Positions 25,423-34,461 of a stretch of DNA of 64,000 nt are shown here, in pieces. The stretch's first letter is position 1. Every line of letters begins with the position of its first letter. The DNA is taken from the NCBI GenBank assembly GCA_044464765.1, contig JBIQKZ010000008.1, positions 62,001-126,000 on the forward strand, read 5' to 3'. The position numbers and the translations under genes were made by a program. The stretch comes from JBIQKZ01 sp044464765. Lineage in GTDB: Bacteria > Pseudomonadota > Gammaproteobacteria > Burkholderiales > Burkholderiaceae_B. The notes under the pieces are model-generated. The model saw only the letters and a list, made by a program, of their open reading frames with translations. It was not told the origin of the DNA and made no database searches.

Positions 25423-28400
25423 ATGCCCACCCTTTCTTCCCTGCCCGCCTACGTAGAATTGCAATGCCTAAGCAACTACACCTTCCTGCACGGCGCCTCC
25501 CATCCTGAAGAGCTGGTGGAACGCGCAGCGCAACTGGGCTATGCCGGCCTTGCCATCACCGACGAGTGTTCGGTTGCAGGCATTGTGCGCGCTCATACCG
25601 AGGCCAGGAAACACGGGCTTTCCTTGTTGATCGGCGCGGCTTTCGTCTTGCGCAACGCCGATGCCGGCCCTGCCGTCACACTTACCCTTCTGGCCCAAAC
25701 ACGCGATGGCTATGGCAATCTGTGCGAACTCATCACCCTGGGTCGCCGGCGTGCGCCCAAGGGGCAATACCGGCTGTCGCCCAGCGATCTCGATGGTTCG
25801 GCTCAACGCCTGCCCGCCCGCTTGCACGGCATGCCCGGCTGCATTGCGCTGCTGACGCCCGACTACAACCCATCGCCCGAACGCCTTGCCGCACAAGCCC
25901 AATGGACGGCGGCTACGTTTCCGGGCCGCTGTTGGGTGGCGCTGACGCTGCATCATCGCTCACGCGACGACATGCACAAAGCCACCGTTCTAGCCACGGC
26001 GCGGGATGCCGGACTGCCCGTTGCCGCCACAGGCCAGGTCGAAATGCATCTGCGTTCCCGCAAGCCTCTGCACGACACCTTGACGGCCATCCGCCTTGGC
26101 GCCCCAGTGGCCGACTGCGGTTTCCAGCGCGCACCCAACGCCGAGCACCACCTGCGTTCCCGCCTGCGGCTGGCCAACCTGTATCCGCGCGACTGCCTGG
26201 ACCAGACCGTGCAGATCGCCGCCCAGTGCCGCTTCGATCTGGATGATCTGAAGTATGAATACCCTGAAGAGATCTGCCCCCGTGGCCTGACGCCCAAAGC
26301 CTATCTGCGCCAGCAAACCTGGCTTGGCGCGCAGCAGCGATTTCCCGGGGGTGTTCCCGAGTCCGTCCGGGACCAAATTGAGTACGAACTGGCGCTGATT
26401 GCAGAACTTAATTACGAACCGTACTTCCTGACCGTCCACGACATCGTCCGCTTCGCCCGCAGCCGCCGCATCCTGTGTCAGGGCAGGGGTTCAGCCGCCA
26501 ACAGCGCAGTCTGCTACTGCCTGCACATCACCGCCGTCGATCCATCGCACGGCAACAGTCTGTTCGAACGCTTCATCAGTAAAGAGCGCAACGAACCGCC
26601 TGATATCGACGTCGACTTCGAACACGACCGGCGCGAAGAAGTCATCCAGTACATTTACGATAAATACGGGCGCGACCGCGCCGCCCTGACCGCCGTCGTC
26701 ATCTCCTACCGCGTCAAAAGCACCCTGCGCGACACCGGCAAAGCTTTGGGGGTTGACCCCCACATCATCGATGCCGTGGCAAAGTCTTATCGCTATTGGG
26801 ACGGCAAGGCCAATCTGGCCAAGCGCCTCGCCGCCAACGGGCTCGATCCCGACTCGCCCACTACCCGGCAATGGCTCAGCCTGGCCAGCCAGCTGCTGGG
26901 CTTTCCACGCCATCTGTCCCAGCATCCAGGCGGTTTCGTCATTTCACGCGGCCCTTTATGCCGGCTGGTGCCCATCGAGAACGCCGCCATGGAAGGCCGC
27001 AGCGTCGTGCAATGGGACAAAGACGATCTGGACGCGGTGGGTTTGCTGAAGATCGACATCCTGGCGCTGGGCATGCTCAGCGCACTGCGTCGCGCACTGG
27101 ATTACGTGTCTGTCTTGCGAGGACGGCCAATCGAACTGGCCACCATTCCACCTGACGATACAGCCACCTACGACATGATCTGCGCAGCCGACACGATTGG
27201 CGTTTTCCAGATTGAATCGCGCGCGCAAATGACCATGCTGCCTCGCCTGAAGCCTCGCACGTATTACGATCTTGTCATCGAGGTCGCCATCGTCCGGCCC
27301 GGCCCCATCCAGGGGGGCATGGTCCACCCTTACCTGCGCCGCCGCCAGAGAATTGATCAAGTCACTTATCCCAGCCCGGCCGTGAAAAAAGCGCTGGAAC
27401 GCACCCTGGGCGTGCCTATTTTCCAGGAGCAGGTCATGCAGGTCGCCATGCTGGCCGCCGGGTTCACCGCCGGCGAAGCCGATGGGCTGCGCCGCTCCAT
27501 GGCGGCCTGGAAGCGTAAAGGCGGGCTGGGCAAATACTACGACCGCATCATCACCGGCATGACCAGCCGAGGCTATGACAAAGAATTCGCCGAACAGATT
27601 TTCAGGCAGATCCAGGGTTTTGGCGAATACGGCTTCCCCGAAAGCCACGCCGCCAGCTTTGCTCTTCTGGTCTATGCCAGCAGTTGGCTGAAGCGCCACG
27701 AGCCGGCCGCGTTCCTGGCCGCCCTGCTGAACAGCCAGCCCATGGGGTTTTATTCGCCCTCCACCCTGGTGCAAGATGCGCAACGCCATGGCGTGCGCGT
27801 GCTTCCCGTGGACATTACAACCAGCAACTGGGAGGCCGTTTGCCTGGACACGAACACCGTGCGCCTGGGCTTGAACCAATTAAAAGGAATGGCTCGTAAA
27901 AGCGCCCTGCGCATTGAGCAGGCCCGAGCCCACCACCCGTTTTCATCGCTGGCCGATCTGGCGCTCAGGGCCGGCCTGGATCGGCGCGATCTGGATATCC
28001 TGGCGGCCGGCGATGCTTTGCGCCCACTGGCCGGCCATCGCCGCCATGCCGCCTGGGAAGCCGCCGCCAGCGTGCCCGGAGCCGGCCTGCTGGCGGCGGC
28101 GCCGATTACCGAGCACAACACGCCGGTTCTTGCGGAACCCACCGAGGCTCAAGCGTTGACAGCCGATTACCGATCGCTGCGCCTGACGCTGGGTCGCCAT
28201 CCCCTGGCGCTGATACGCAGCCAATTAGCCGCGCGCAAATTCCTGACCGCAGCGCAATTGCGCCGGCAACCCGACCGGCGTCTGGTGCGCGCCTGCGGCA
28301 TCGTCACCGTGCGACAGCGGCCCCAAACCGCCAGCGGCATGGTTTTCGTCACGTTGGAAGATGAAACCGGCCAGATCAATTTGATTATCCGGCCCCATAT

Positions 28401-28560
28401 TGTCGAACGCCAGCGACGCGAACTAGTCGACTCCCGGCTGCTGGGCGCCTATGGCGTGTGGCAATGCGAAAGCGGCGTCTACAACCTGGTTGTTGCCCGC
28501 CTGGTCGACCTGAGCCCGCTGCTGGGCGATCTACCCACCCAAAGCCGCGATTTTCATTGA
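25423..28560 (+). CDS. dnaE2: Error-prone DNA polymerase DnaE2 (ImuC)
   Basis: This C-family polymerase is the catalytic part of the ImuA-ImuB-DnaE2 mutasome for damage-induced mutagenesis. At 1045 aa it has typical DnaE2 length. It has an N-terminal PHP domain (YVELQCLSNYTFLHGASHPEELVERA), polymerase motifs including PDIDVDFEHDRREEVIQY near residues 393-409 with catalytic Asp residues, and a C-terminal OB-fold (GMVFVTLEDETGQINLII). It starts 18 bp after imuB. Confidence 0.97.
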   Translation: MPTLSSLPAYVELQCLSNYTFLHGASHPEELVERAAQLGYAGLAITDECSVAGIVRAHTEARKHGLSLLIGAAFVLRNADAGPAVTLTLLAQTRDGYGNLCELITLGRRRAPKGQYRLSPSDLDGSAQRLPARLHGMPGCIALLTPDYNPSPERLAAQAQWTAATFPGRCWVALTLHHRSRDDMHKATVLATARDAGLPVAATGQVEMHLRSRKPLHDTLTAIRLGAPVADCGFQRAPNAEHHLRSRLRLANLYPRDCLDQTVQIAAQCRFDLDDLKYEYPEEICPRGLTPKAYLRQQTWLGAQQRFPGGVPESVRDQIEYELALIAELNYEPYFLTVHDIVRFARSRRILCQGRGSAANSAVCYCLHITAVDPSHGNSLFERFISKERNEPPDIDVDFEHDRREEVIQYIYDKYGRDRAALTAVVISYRVKSTLRDTGKALGVDPHIIDAVAKSYRYWDGKANLAKRLAANGLDPDSPTTRQWLSLASQLLGFPRHLSQHPGGFVISRGPLCRLVPIENAAMEGRSVVQWDKDDLDAVGLLKIDILALGMLSALRRALDYVSVLRGRPIELATIPPDDTATYDMICAADTIGVFQIESRAQMTMLPRLKPRTYYDLVIEVAIVRPGPIQGGMVHPYLRRRQRIDQVTYPSPAVKKALERTLGVPIFQEQVMQVAMLAAGFTAGEADGLRRSMAAWKRKGGLGKYYDRIITGMTSRGYDKEFAEQIFRQIQGFGEYGFPESHAASFALLVYASSWLKRHEPAAFLAALLNSQPMGFYSPSTLVQDAQRHGVRVLPVDITTSNWEAVCLDTNTVRLGLNQLKGMARKSALRIEQARAHHPFSSLADLALRAGLDRRDLDILAAGDALRPLAGHRRHAAWEAAASVPGAGLLAAAPITEHNTPVLAEPTEAQALTADYRSLRLTLGRHPLALIRSQLAARKFLTAAQLRRQPDRRLVRACGIVTVRQRPQTASGMVFVTLEDETGQINLIIRPHIVERQRRELVDSRLLGAYGVWQCESGVYNLVVARLVDLSPLLGDLPTQSRDFH

Positions 28561-28648
28561 CCGATTATGTTTAGTACTCGCGCTAGAACTCTCTGATCAA
28601 ATCGAGCATCGCAGATGTTCGCAACGCGGGGGCTTGAACAAAGGGTTC

Positions 28649-30226
28649 TTAAGGGTGCGAATCGCTCGATTCATCGATGCCGCCGGGCTCTTCCGCCAGT
28701 CCGGTGGCGCCCGACTCTGCCGAAATCGGCAACGGTGCACTGCCCACAATCAGATCCAGCTTCTCGATCTCGTGGTCGGTGTGCAACGGCTCTAGTGCAG
28801 GCATGGTTTTATTTGCCTTAGAGGATAATTCGTTAAAGCGCGATGCCTTGCCATACAGCCCCTGCCGCCCCGCCAGCGACGTCACCGTGCGGTTGTAATG
28901 ATTGCCCACCACCCCCAGGGCATCGCCCATTTTCTTAAGGTGCTCGGCCACCACCACGATCTGATTGTAGATATCGCCCGCGCTGGCGCTTAGATCCTGC
29001 GCCTGCTCGTTGCTGCGCGCCACCATCCACAGATTGGCCACCGTTTTCAGAATGGGCATCAGCGTCGTATGCGACACCATGATCACATTGCGCTGATAAC
29101 CATAATTGAACAAATCGCGATTGTGTTTCAGCGCCTCGATATAGGCCGGCTCGATCGGCATGAACATCAGGACGAAGCTGGGGCTGCGCATGCCGATCAG
29201 ATTGCTGTAATCCTTCTTGGACAAATCGTCGATGTGATTGCGCACTGCGCGAACGTGGGCCTCTAGCGCCGCCAGAGACTCGGCGTCGGTTTCGGCCGCA
29301 ATCGCCCGGTCGTAATCGACCAGGGACACCTTGCTGTCGATGACCATATGCTTGCCATCGGGCAGCTTGATCACGAAGTCGGGCTGGCGGGCCTGGCCTT
29401 GCTCGTCGCGAAAGCGCGGCTGCGACTCGTAATGATCGCCCTTGATCAGCCCCGCTAGCTGCAGCGTTTTTTCCAGTTGAACCTCGCCCCAGTTCCCAGT
29501 CGTTTTCTTGTCGCCCTTCAACGCCATAGCCAGCGTATTGGCCTCGGCGCTCATTTTGAGCCCGATGTCCAGCACCTGCTTGATCTCGGCGCCCAGCGAA
29601 GCATTGCCCTTGACGGATTCGTCGTGCACCTGGTTGACCCGCTGTTGAAAGCTGTGGATCTGTTCGCGAAAAGGTTTCAACAAGGCGTCAAGCGATGTCT
29701 GGCTTGCCTGGGCGAAGGTTTTCCCTTTCTCTTCCAGTATCTGGTTGGCCAGGTTCTGGAACTCGGTTTTAAGCTGCTGGCGCGCCTGCTCGTGCGCATT
29801 CTTCAGCTCTTCGTAGCCGGCCAGCTTTTCTGCATGTGTTGCCATCAGGCTCGTCAGTTCTTTTTCGGTCTCAGACAGACGAGCGCGCGTGACCTGGGCT
29901 TCCTGTTCCTTGTGGTCCAGCGCCTGCCGGGCCTCCTGGAAGCGTTCGCGCAAACTGCGGGCTTCCGACTGCATGCCGGCCAGCTGCCGATCCAGGTCGT
30001 CTTTCTTGTCGTCCAGGGCCGTGTAGCGGCTTTGGATCTGCGCAAGATCCTCGTGTGCCCGAGCCAACGCCTGCTCGTGCTGCACCGCCAGGACAGAGCC
30101 TGCATCCACCTGCGACCTTAAGGCCGCCAGCGATTTTCGATACAAGAAGGCAGCCACCAGCAAGCCGAGCAACACGCCGGCCGCAAAGAGCAAAATTCCC
30201 GCGAACAGGGGATCTAGTTGAATCAC
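28649..30226 (-). CDS. rmuC: DNA recombination protein RmuC
   Basis: RmuC limits rearrangements at inverted repeats and is a predicted nuclease-like protein. The 525-aa product starts at GTG 30226 after an AAGGA site. It has one N-terminal transmembrane helix (LFAGILLFAAGVLLGLLVAAF), a long coiled coil to about residue 180, and the conserved nuclease core (KTTGNWGEVQLEKTLQLAGL, KLPDGKHMVIDSKVSLVDY). It follows panB by 23 bp on the same strand. Confidence 0.94.
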   Translation of the reverse strand: MIQLDPLFAGILLFAAGVLLGLLVAAFLYRKSLAALRSQVDAGSVLAVQHEQALARAHEDLAQIQSRYTALDDKKDDLDRQLAGMQSEARSLRERFQEARQALDHKEQEAQVTRARLSETEKELTSLMATHAEKLAGYEELKNAHEQARQQLKTEFQNLANQILEEKGKTFAQASQTSLDALLKPFREQIHSFQQRVNQVHDESVKGNASLGAEIKQVLDIGLKMSAEANTLAMALKGDKKTTGNWGEVQLEKTLQLAGLIKGDHYESQPRFRDEQGQARQPDFVIKLPDGKHMVIDSKVSLVDYDRAIAAETDAESLAALEAHVRAVRNHIDDLSKKDYSNLIGMRSPSFVLMFMPIEPAYIEALKHNRDLFNYGYQRNVIMVSHTTLMPILKTVANLWMVARSNEQAQDLSASAGDIYNQIVVVAEHLKKMGDALGVVGNHYNRTVTSLAGRQGLYGKASRFNELSSKANKTMPALEPLHTDHEIEKLDLIVGSAPLPISAESGATGLAEEPGGIDESSDSHP

Positions 30227-30249
30227 TCGCTTATCCTTTCAGGCCCTGC

Positions 30250-31071
30250 CTACTTCTTGACGCCAAAACAATTTTCAAGCGCCGGGAAACTGCCATCGCG
30301 CACCTGCGCCGCATACTGGCCTACAGCATCGCTGATGACAGCACCCACATCGGCGAACTGTCGCGCGAACCTAGGAATGCGACCGCCGCTAAGGCCAAGA
30401 ATGTCCTCGGTGACCAGGATTTGGCCATCGCAATCGGGCGATGCGCCAATCCCGATGGTGGGGATGGACAAGGTTTCGGTAATACGCCGGCCAAGGCTTT
30501 CGGCCACGCCTTCAAGCACCACCCCGAACGCCCCCGCCTTCTCGTGGGCGATGGCATCCTGAAGAATGCGTTCGGCAGACGCGTCGTCCAGCCCCTGGGC
30601 CTTGAAACCACCCATGGTGTTCACATATTGCGGCATCAGGCCCACATGCGCCAGCACCGGAATGCCGCGCTCTACCAGGAACTGGGTTGTGGGAGCCAGC
30701 GCAATGCCGCCTTCCAGCTTGACACCATCAGCGCCGCTAAGCGCCAGCAGCCGGGCCGCGCTCTGGAAAGCCTGTTGCGGGGATTCCTGATAACTGCCGA
30801 ACGGCATGTCCGCAATAATGCAGGCGCGCCGCGTCGAACGCACGACGGCGGCCGAATGCGCCGCGATCTGCTCCAGGGTAAAGGACAGGGTACTGGGCAA
30901 ACCATAGCCGACCATGGCCGTCGAATCGCCAATCAGGATCATATCCAGGTGCTCGTCCAGCAACCGGGCGAACGGCGCCGAGTAGGCCGTGAGGGAAGCG
31001 ATTTTCTTCTGGCCTTTGTACGACATCAGTTGCGGCACGCTGATCCGCTTGGTCTCGGTATGTATACTCAT
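30250..31071 (-). CDS. panB: 3-methyl-2-oxobutanoate hydroxymethyltransferase (ketopantoate hydroxymethyltransferase)
   Basis: PanB adds a hydroxymethyl group from methylene-THF to ketoisovalerate, the first committed step to pantothenate and CoA. The 273-aa product shows KKIASLTAYSAPFARLLDEHLDMILIGDSTAMV and VKLEGG, GHVGLMPQ-like (LAHVGLMPQYVNTMGGF) and FGVVLEGV segments. AGGAG precedes the ATG by 7 nt. It is divergent from the aldo/keto reductase gene; no panC is adjacent. Confidence 0.96.
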   Translation of the reverse strand: MSIHTETKRISVPQLMSYKGQKKIASLTAYSAPFARLLDEHLDMILIGDSTAMVGYGLPSTLSFTLEQIAAHSAAVVRSTRRACIIADMPFGSYQESPQQAFQSAARLLALSGADGVKLEGGIALAPTTQFLVERGIPVLAHVGLMPQYVNTMGGFKAQGLDDASAERILQDAIAHEKAGAFGVVLEGVAESLGRRITETLSIPTIGIGASPDCDGQILVTEDILGLSGGRIPRFARQFADVGAVISDAVGQYAAQVRDGSFPALENCFGVKK

Positions 31072-31221
31072 GCCCTGCTCCTAAAAATTTTACGCCGCGC
31101 CCACACCCCAAAAACGGTGCGGAAACGCGTTTTGCAACATACGTATAATCGACTCATCGAACTACGCTGGCGTTCTGTTCATACTGTCCGGCGAACCGGT
31201 TCATGCATCTCGGAGAGCACT

Positions 31222-32070
31222 ATGCCCAATATCCTTAATACTGTCACCTTCCACGATGGCAATACGGCTCCACGCCTGGGTTTCGGCGTCTGGCAAGTGG
31301 AAAACGACGTCGCCCCGACGGCCGTAAAAACAGCCATTGACGCAGGCTATCGCCTGATCGACACCGCCGCCATTTATGGTAACGAAGAAGGCGTGGGAAA
31401 AGCCATCAAAGAATGCGGCCTTGACCGCAAAGAGCTGTTCATTACCACCAAGCTCTGGAACGACCGCCACGGCTACGACGAAACCCTGGCCGCCTTCGAT
31501 GAAAGCATGGAAAAACTGGGGTTGGACTACGTCGATATGTACCTGATCCACTGGCCCGCGCCCAAGATAGGCCTGTATGTTAAATCGTGGGAAGCCCTGA
31601 TTCAACTGCGCGGCGAAGGCCGCATCAAGTCGCTTGGCGTTTCGAACTTCAATATCGCGCACTTGCAGCGCTTGCTGGACGAAACCGGCGTTTTGCCCGT
31701 GGTCAACCAGATCGAACTGAACCCGCGCTTCCAGCAGCCGGAATTGCGTGAATACCACGCCGAAAACGGCATTGTCACCCAATCCTGGAGCCCCTTGGGC
31801 CATGGCCTGCTGTGGGACAACCCCACACTTACGGCAATCGCCGCCAAACATGGCCGCTCGTTGGCGCAGGTTGTCATCCGCTGGCACACGCAATTGGGCA
31901 ATATGGTGATTCCCAAGTCGGTCACACCCGCCCGCATCCACGAAAATATCAATGTGTTCGATTTTTCGCTGGACGCCGATGACATGGCCGCCATTTCTGA
32001 ACTGCACGACGAAACCGCGCGCCACGGCCCCGACCCCGAGCGCTTCCGCTTGCCCAAGGCGACCAGCTAG
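31222..32070 (+). CDS. Aldo/keto reductase
   Basis: An NADPH-dependent oxidoreductase of 282 aa in the 2,5-diketo-D-gluconate reductase-like group. It carries the catalytic tetrad region DTAAIYGNEEGVG (Asp, Tyr), the Lys in FITTKLW and the His in YLIHWP. The cofactor site is IPKSVTPARIHENI. The frame is open upstream to 30055, but that is shadow of panB and rmuC. I chose ATG 31222, preceded by GGAGAG. The physiological substrate is unknown. Confidence 0.92.
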   Translation: MPNILNTVTFHDGNTAPRLGFGVWQVENDVAPTAVKTAIDAGYRLIDTAAIYGNEEGVGKAIKECGLDRKELFITTKLWNDRHGYDETLAAFDESMEKLGLDYVDMYLIHWPAPKIGLYVKSWEALIQLRGEGRIKSLGVSNFNIAHLQRLLDETGVLPVVNQIELNPRFQQPELREYHAENGIVTQSWSPLGHGLLWDNPTLTAIAAKHGRSLAQVVIRWHTQLGNMVIPKSVTPARIHENINVFDFSLDADDMAAISELHDETARHGPDPERFRLPKATS

Positions 32071-32140
32071 GCATTTAAATTAGTCAAACGGCCCACTAAC
32101 CGCCGACCTTCCCGGCGGCAGGCTGTCTTAGGCGGCTTTC

Positions 32141-33568
32141 TTAAGCGGCCGCCTTCATGCGGCTGCGCACGACGGGCCTCATCAGCCAGGCGGCCCAGGC
32201 CGGGGCAAGCGCCAAGACGGCCAGCAGGGCAACCGATGCCTGCTGCGTCCCCACCAGGCCGCCTGGATCGGTAAAGCCGGCTGCATTCGTCACCATGCCT
32301 GCCAGAGCAGCGCCAAATGCCAGGGCGTATAACTGCACCGTAATAATGGCCGACGAAGCCATGTTTTCCTGGCCCGCCGGCGAAATCCGGAAGACCTGCG
32401 TCAGCATATGCGGCCAGGTAATCCCAATACCCAGCCCCACGCCAAACAGCAAGATGCCAATCGCCCAGGCGACCACCACGGCATAATCCACGGATGCAAT
32501 AGGCTGCACAATGACAAGCCCCGCCAACGACACGGCGGACAGTAGGGGGCCAATTCGCAACAGCCAATTGGCGAACTCTACGCCACGCCCCGCGAACGCA
32601 ATGGACCCGGTGGACCAGCCGATCGACAGCAAAACCATGAAGTAACCCGCCATCAAGGGAGAAAAGCCCTGGATGGCCTGCAGGAAATACGGAATGAAGA
32701 TTTCCGCAGTCATCGTCACACTTAACAGCGACACACAGGCGTACAAGCTGCCCAGATTGCCATTCAACGAATAGCCCCCTTTCGGCAACAAACGTGTGCT
32801 CGCCTTGTTATCCATTAAGCCGATGGCCACCGAAATCGCCACGCCCGCAACAATGCCAACAATGTTCCAGGCCAGGTTCGGGGACAGACTGGCCACCGAT
32901 ACAACCAGCACGGCGATGATCATCAGACCGATTTGGCCGATGGGCACACCCACCGGCGTGGCACTGCGCGCCGTTGCATTGGCAGAGATCTGTGTGGCCA
33001 CCAGGGCGGCCAGCCCCAGGGTAAGCGGGATGACCGTCCAGAAGGCCCAGCGCCAGGCGTCCGACTCGGCAAAGATGCCGCCCACAGCGGGCCCGGCCAG
33101 CGTTGCCACGCCCCACATGCTGGACAACAGCGACATGGCCTTGGGCCACAGGCGCTCTTCAAACAAGATACGTATGGACGAGTAACTAAGGCCAAGAATC
33201 AGCCCGCCGCCAAAGCCCTGCCCAGTACGGCCGATCAGCATCCACTCCATGGCAGGGGCGGCAGCGCAAGCAGCGGTTCCGGCGGCAAAGATGGCAAGCC
33301 CGACGAGAAACGAGTTGCGCAGGCCCCAGGCGTCGATGGTCTTGGGGGACAGGGCCGAGCCCAGGATGGACGCCACGACGAACAGGGTCATGTTCCAGGC
33401 GTAATATTCCAGGCCGCCGATATCGCGCACAACGGAAGGCAAAACCGTAGCCACGATATAGACATTGACCGCGTGCAGCGCAATGCCGCCTGCAAGCGCC
33501 AGTGAACGCAAACCATTGCGTCCCCACAGCAGCTCGGACCAGGACGCTTGCTGCTTATCATCAGACAT
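32141..33568 (-). CDS. MFS transporter (drug/metabolite exporter type)
   Basis: A 475-aa membrane protein with about 12-14 hydrophobic helices. The start is ATG 33568 (MSDDKQQ), which follows a strong GGAGG; the frame itself is open to 33580. The motif GRTGQGFGGGLILGLSYSSIRILFEERLWPKAM resembles the DHA2/EmrB-type exporters. The substrate is unknown. Its upstream region carries three tandem 21-bp repeats that may be a regulator target. Confidence 0.87.
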   Translation of the reverse strand: MSDDKQQASWSELLWGRNGLRSLALAGGIALHAVNVYIVATVLPSVVRDIGGLEYYAWNMTLFVVASILGSALSPKTIDAWGLRNSFLVGLAIFAAGTAACAAAPAMEWMLIGRTGQGFGGGLILGLSYSSIRILFEERLWPKAMSLLSSMWGVATLAGPAVGGIFAESDAWRWAFWTVIPLTLGLAALVATQISANATARSATPVGVPIGQIGLMIIAVLVVSVASLSPNLAWNIVGIVAGVAISVAIGLMDNKASTRLLPKGGYSLNGNLGSLYACVSLLSVTMTAEIFIPYFLQAIQGFSPLMAGYFMVLLSIGWSTGSIAFAGRGVEFANWLLRIGPLLSAVSLAGLVIVQPIASVDYAVVVAWAIGILLFGVGLGIGITWPHMLTQVFRISPAGQENMASSAIITVQLYALAFGAALAGMVTNAAGFTDPGGLVGTQQASVALLAVLALAPAWAAWLMRPVVRSRMKAAA

Positions 33569-33685
33569 ACACCCCTCCATACTCCCGAATGCACCATTTC
33601 AGTGCAGCCAGCACTTTAGCATAGCGCTCAGCGCAAGCTTATGCGGCGCGACGTGGCAACGCCGAATTCATGAGGGCCGGCACGA

Positions 33686-33748
33686 CGGCTTAGGATGATG
33701 ACGTCACGGCTTAGGATGATGACGTCACGGCTTAGGATGATGACGTCA
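33686..33748. repeat. Three perfect tandem 21-bp repeats upstream of the MFS gene
   Basis: Three identical head-to-tail units occupy 33686-33706, 33707-33727 and 33728-33748. Each begins cggcttagga and ends with the 8-bp palindrome tgacgtca. The array lies 118-180 bp upstream of the MFS start, between the slyX stop and MFS. The period of two helical turns puts each palindrome on the same face of the DNA, as expected for an operator array. Confidence 0.95.
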
Positions 33749-33764
33749 CAAGAAGGCCCGCTTT

Positions 33765-33971
33765 TTAATAATGTGGCGGCTTTTCCTGACTGTAGGCATC
33801 GGCGCCGCCGTGGGAATCGTCGTTCAAACGCCCCGCCAGCACCTTGCACACCGCCTGCAGCTCGCTAATCTGTTTCTGCTGCGCGTAGACCAATTCGTTC
33901 AATTCCTGAACTAGGTCTTCCTGCCGTGTAAGCTTGATCTCGATATCGATCAGACGTTGCTCGTCTGTCAT
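33765..33971 (-). CDS. slyX: SlyX family protein
   Basis: A short 68-aa coiled-coil protein of unknown function. It contains the family pattern DIEIKLTRQEDLVQELNELVYAQQKQI followed by a polar tail ending EKPPHY, as in SlyX (PPHY is the family C-terminus). Its ATG overlaps the fdxA stop by 4 nt, so translation is probably coupled. The frame is open further upstream but overlaps fdxA. Confidence 0.9.
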   Translation of the reverse strand: MTDEQRLIDIEIKLTRQEDLVQELNELVYAQQKQISELQAVCKVLAGRLNDDSHGGADAYSQEKPPHY

Positions 33972-34312
33972 TGAACGCTCTCCGGATACTCCAGGAATTC
34001 CAGCTTGTTTGCCACCTTGGCCCAATGCTCGTGGTTGGGCAACGGGTTCTTGGGCCTGGACAAGCGAGTATATCCGGCGTCCTGCGACAACACGCGATTG
34101 ATCTCGATAAAGTGTTTCTGATCGTCGGTGATATCGCTTTCGCTGACAATCGCGCCAACCGGACACTCGGCCACGCAAATCGAACAATCGATACATTCGT
34201 CGGGATTGATGACCAAAAATTCGGGGCCTTCGTAAAAACAATCCATCGGGCACACGCTGACACAATCAGTGTACTTGCAGCGTATGCATGCTTCGGTGAC
34301 TACAAACGTCAT
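33968..34312 (-). CDS. fdxA: Seven-iron ferredoxin FdxA
   Basis: A 114-aa electron carrier. Cysteine motifs CIRCKYTDCVSVCPMDC and CIDCSICVAECP fit one [3Fe-4S] and one [4Fe-4S] cluster, as in FdxA/Azotobacter-type ferredoxins. I chose ATG 34312 (MTFVVTEACIRC), the normal N-terminus. The frame allows 34345. Electron donors and acceptors are unknown. It overlaps slyX by 4 nt. Confidence 0.93.
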   Translation of the reverse strand: MTFVVTEACIRCKYTDCVSVCPMDCFYEGPEFLVINPDECIDCSICVAECPVGAIVSESDITDDQKHFIEINRVLSQDAGYTRLSRPKNPLPNHEHWAKVANKLEFLEYPESVQ

Positions 34313-34461
34313 TGCGCTTCCTGTTGAATACGAACCCCGCGCCAATTGCGTATAAGGGTTTACCCGTATTCTAAACCGGATTATCCACTCGCGGCATTTT
34401 TCGTGCCGCTAACCAGCTTTCACCCGCTTACCTTTTGACCAGGAAGGGCCGTACATGCTGT

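Noticed and set aside
30055..31221. N-terminal extension of the aldo/keto reductase frame
   Set aside because: The extension lies antisense to rmuC and panB, and the family N-terminus with a GGAGAG site is at 31222.
33686..33748. CRISPR-like array
   Set aside because: The units are head-to-tail with no spacers, and no cas genes are nearby.
33628..33849. Small minus-strand frame containing a three-fold RDVIILS repeat
   Set aside because: It only translates the 21-bp tandem repeat and overlaps slyX in another frame; no ribosome site or family match.
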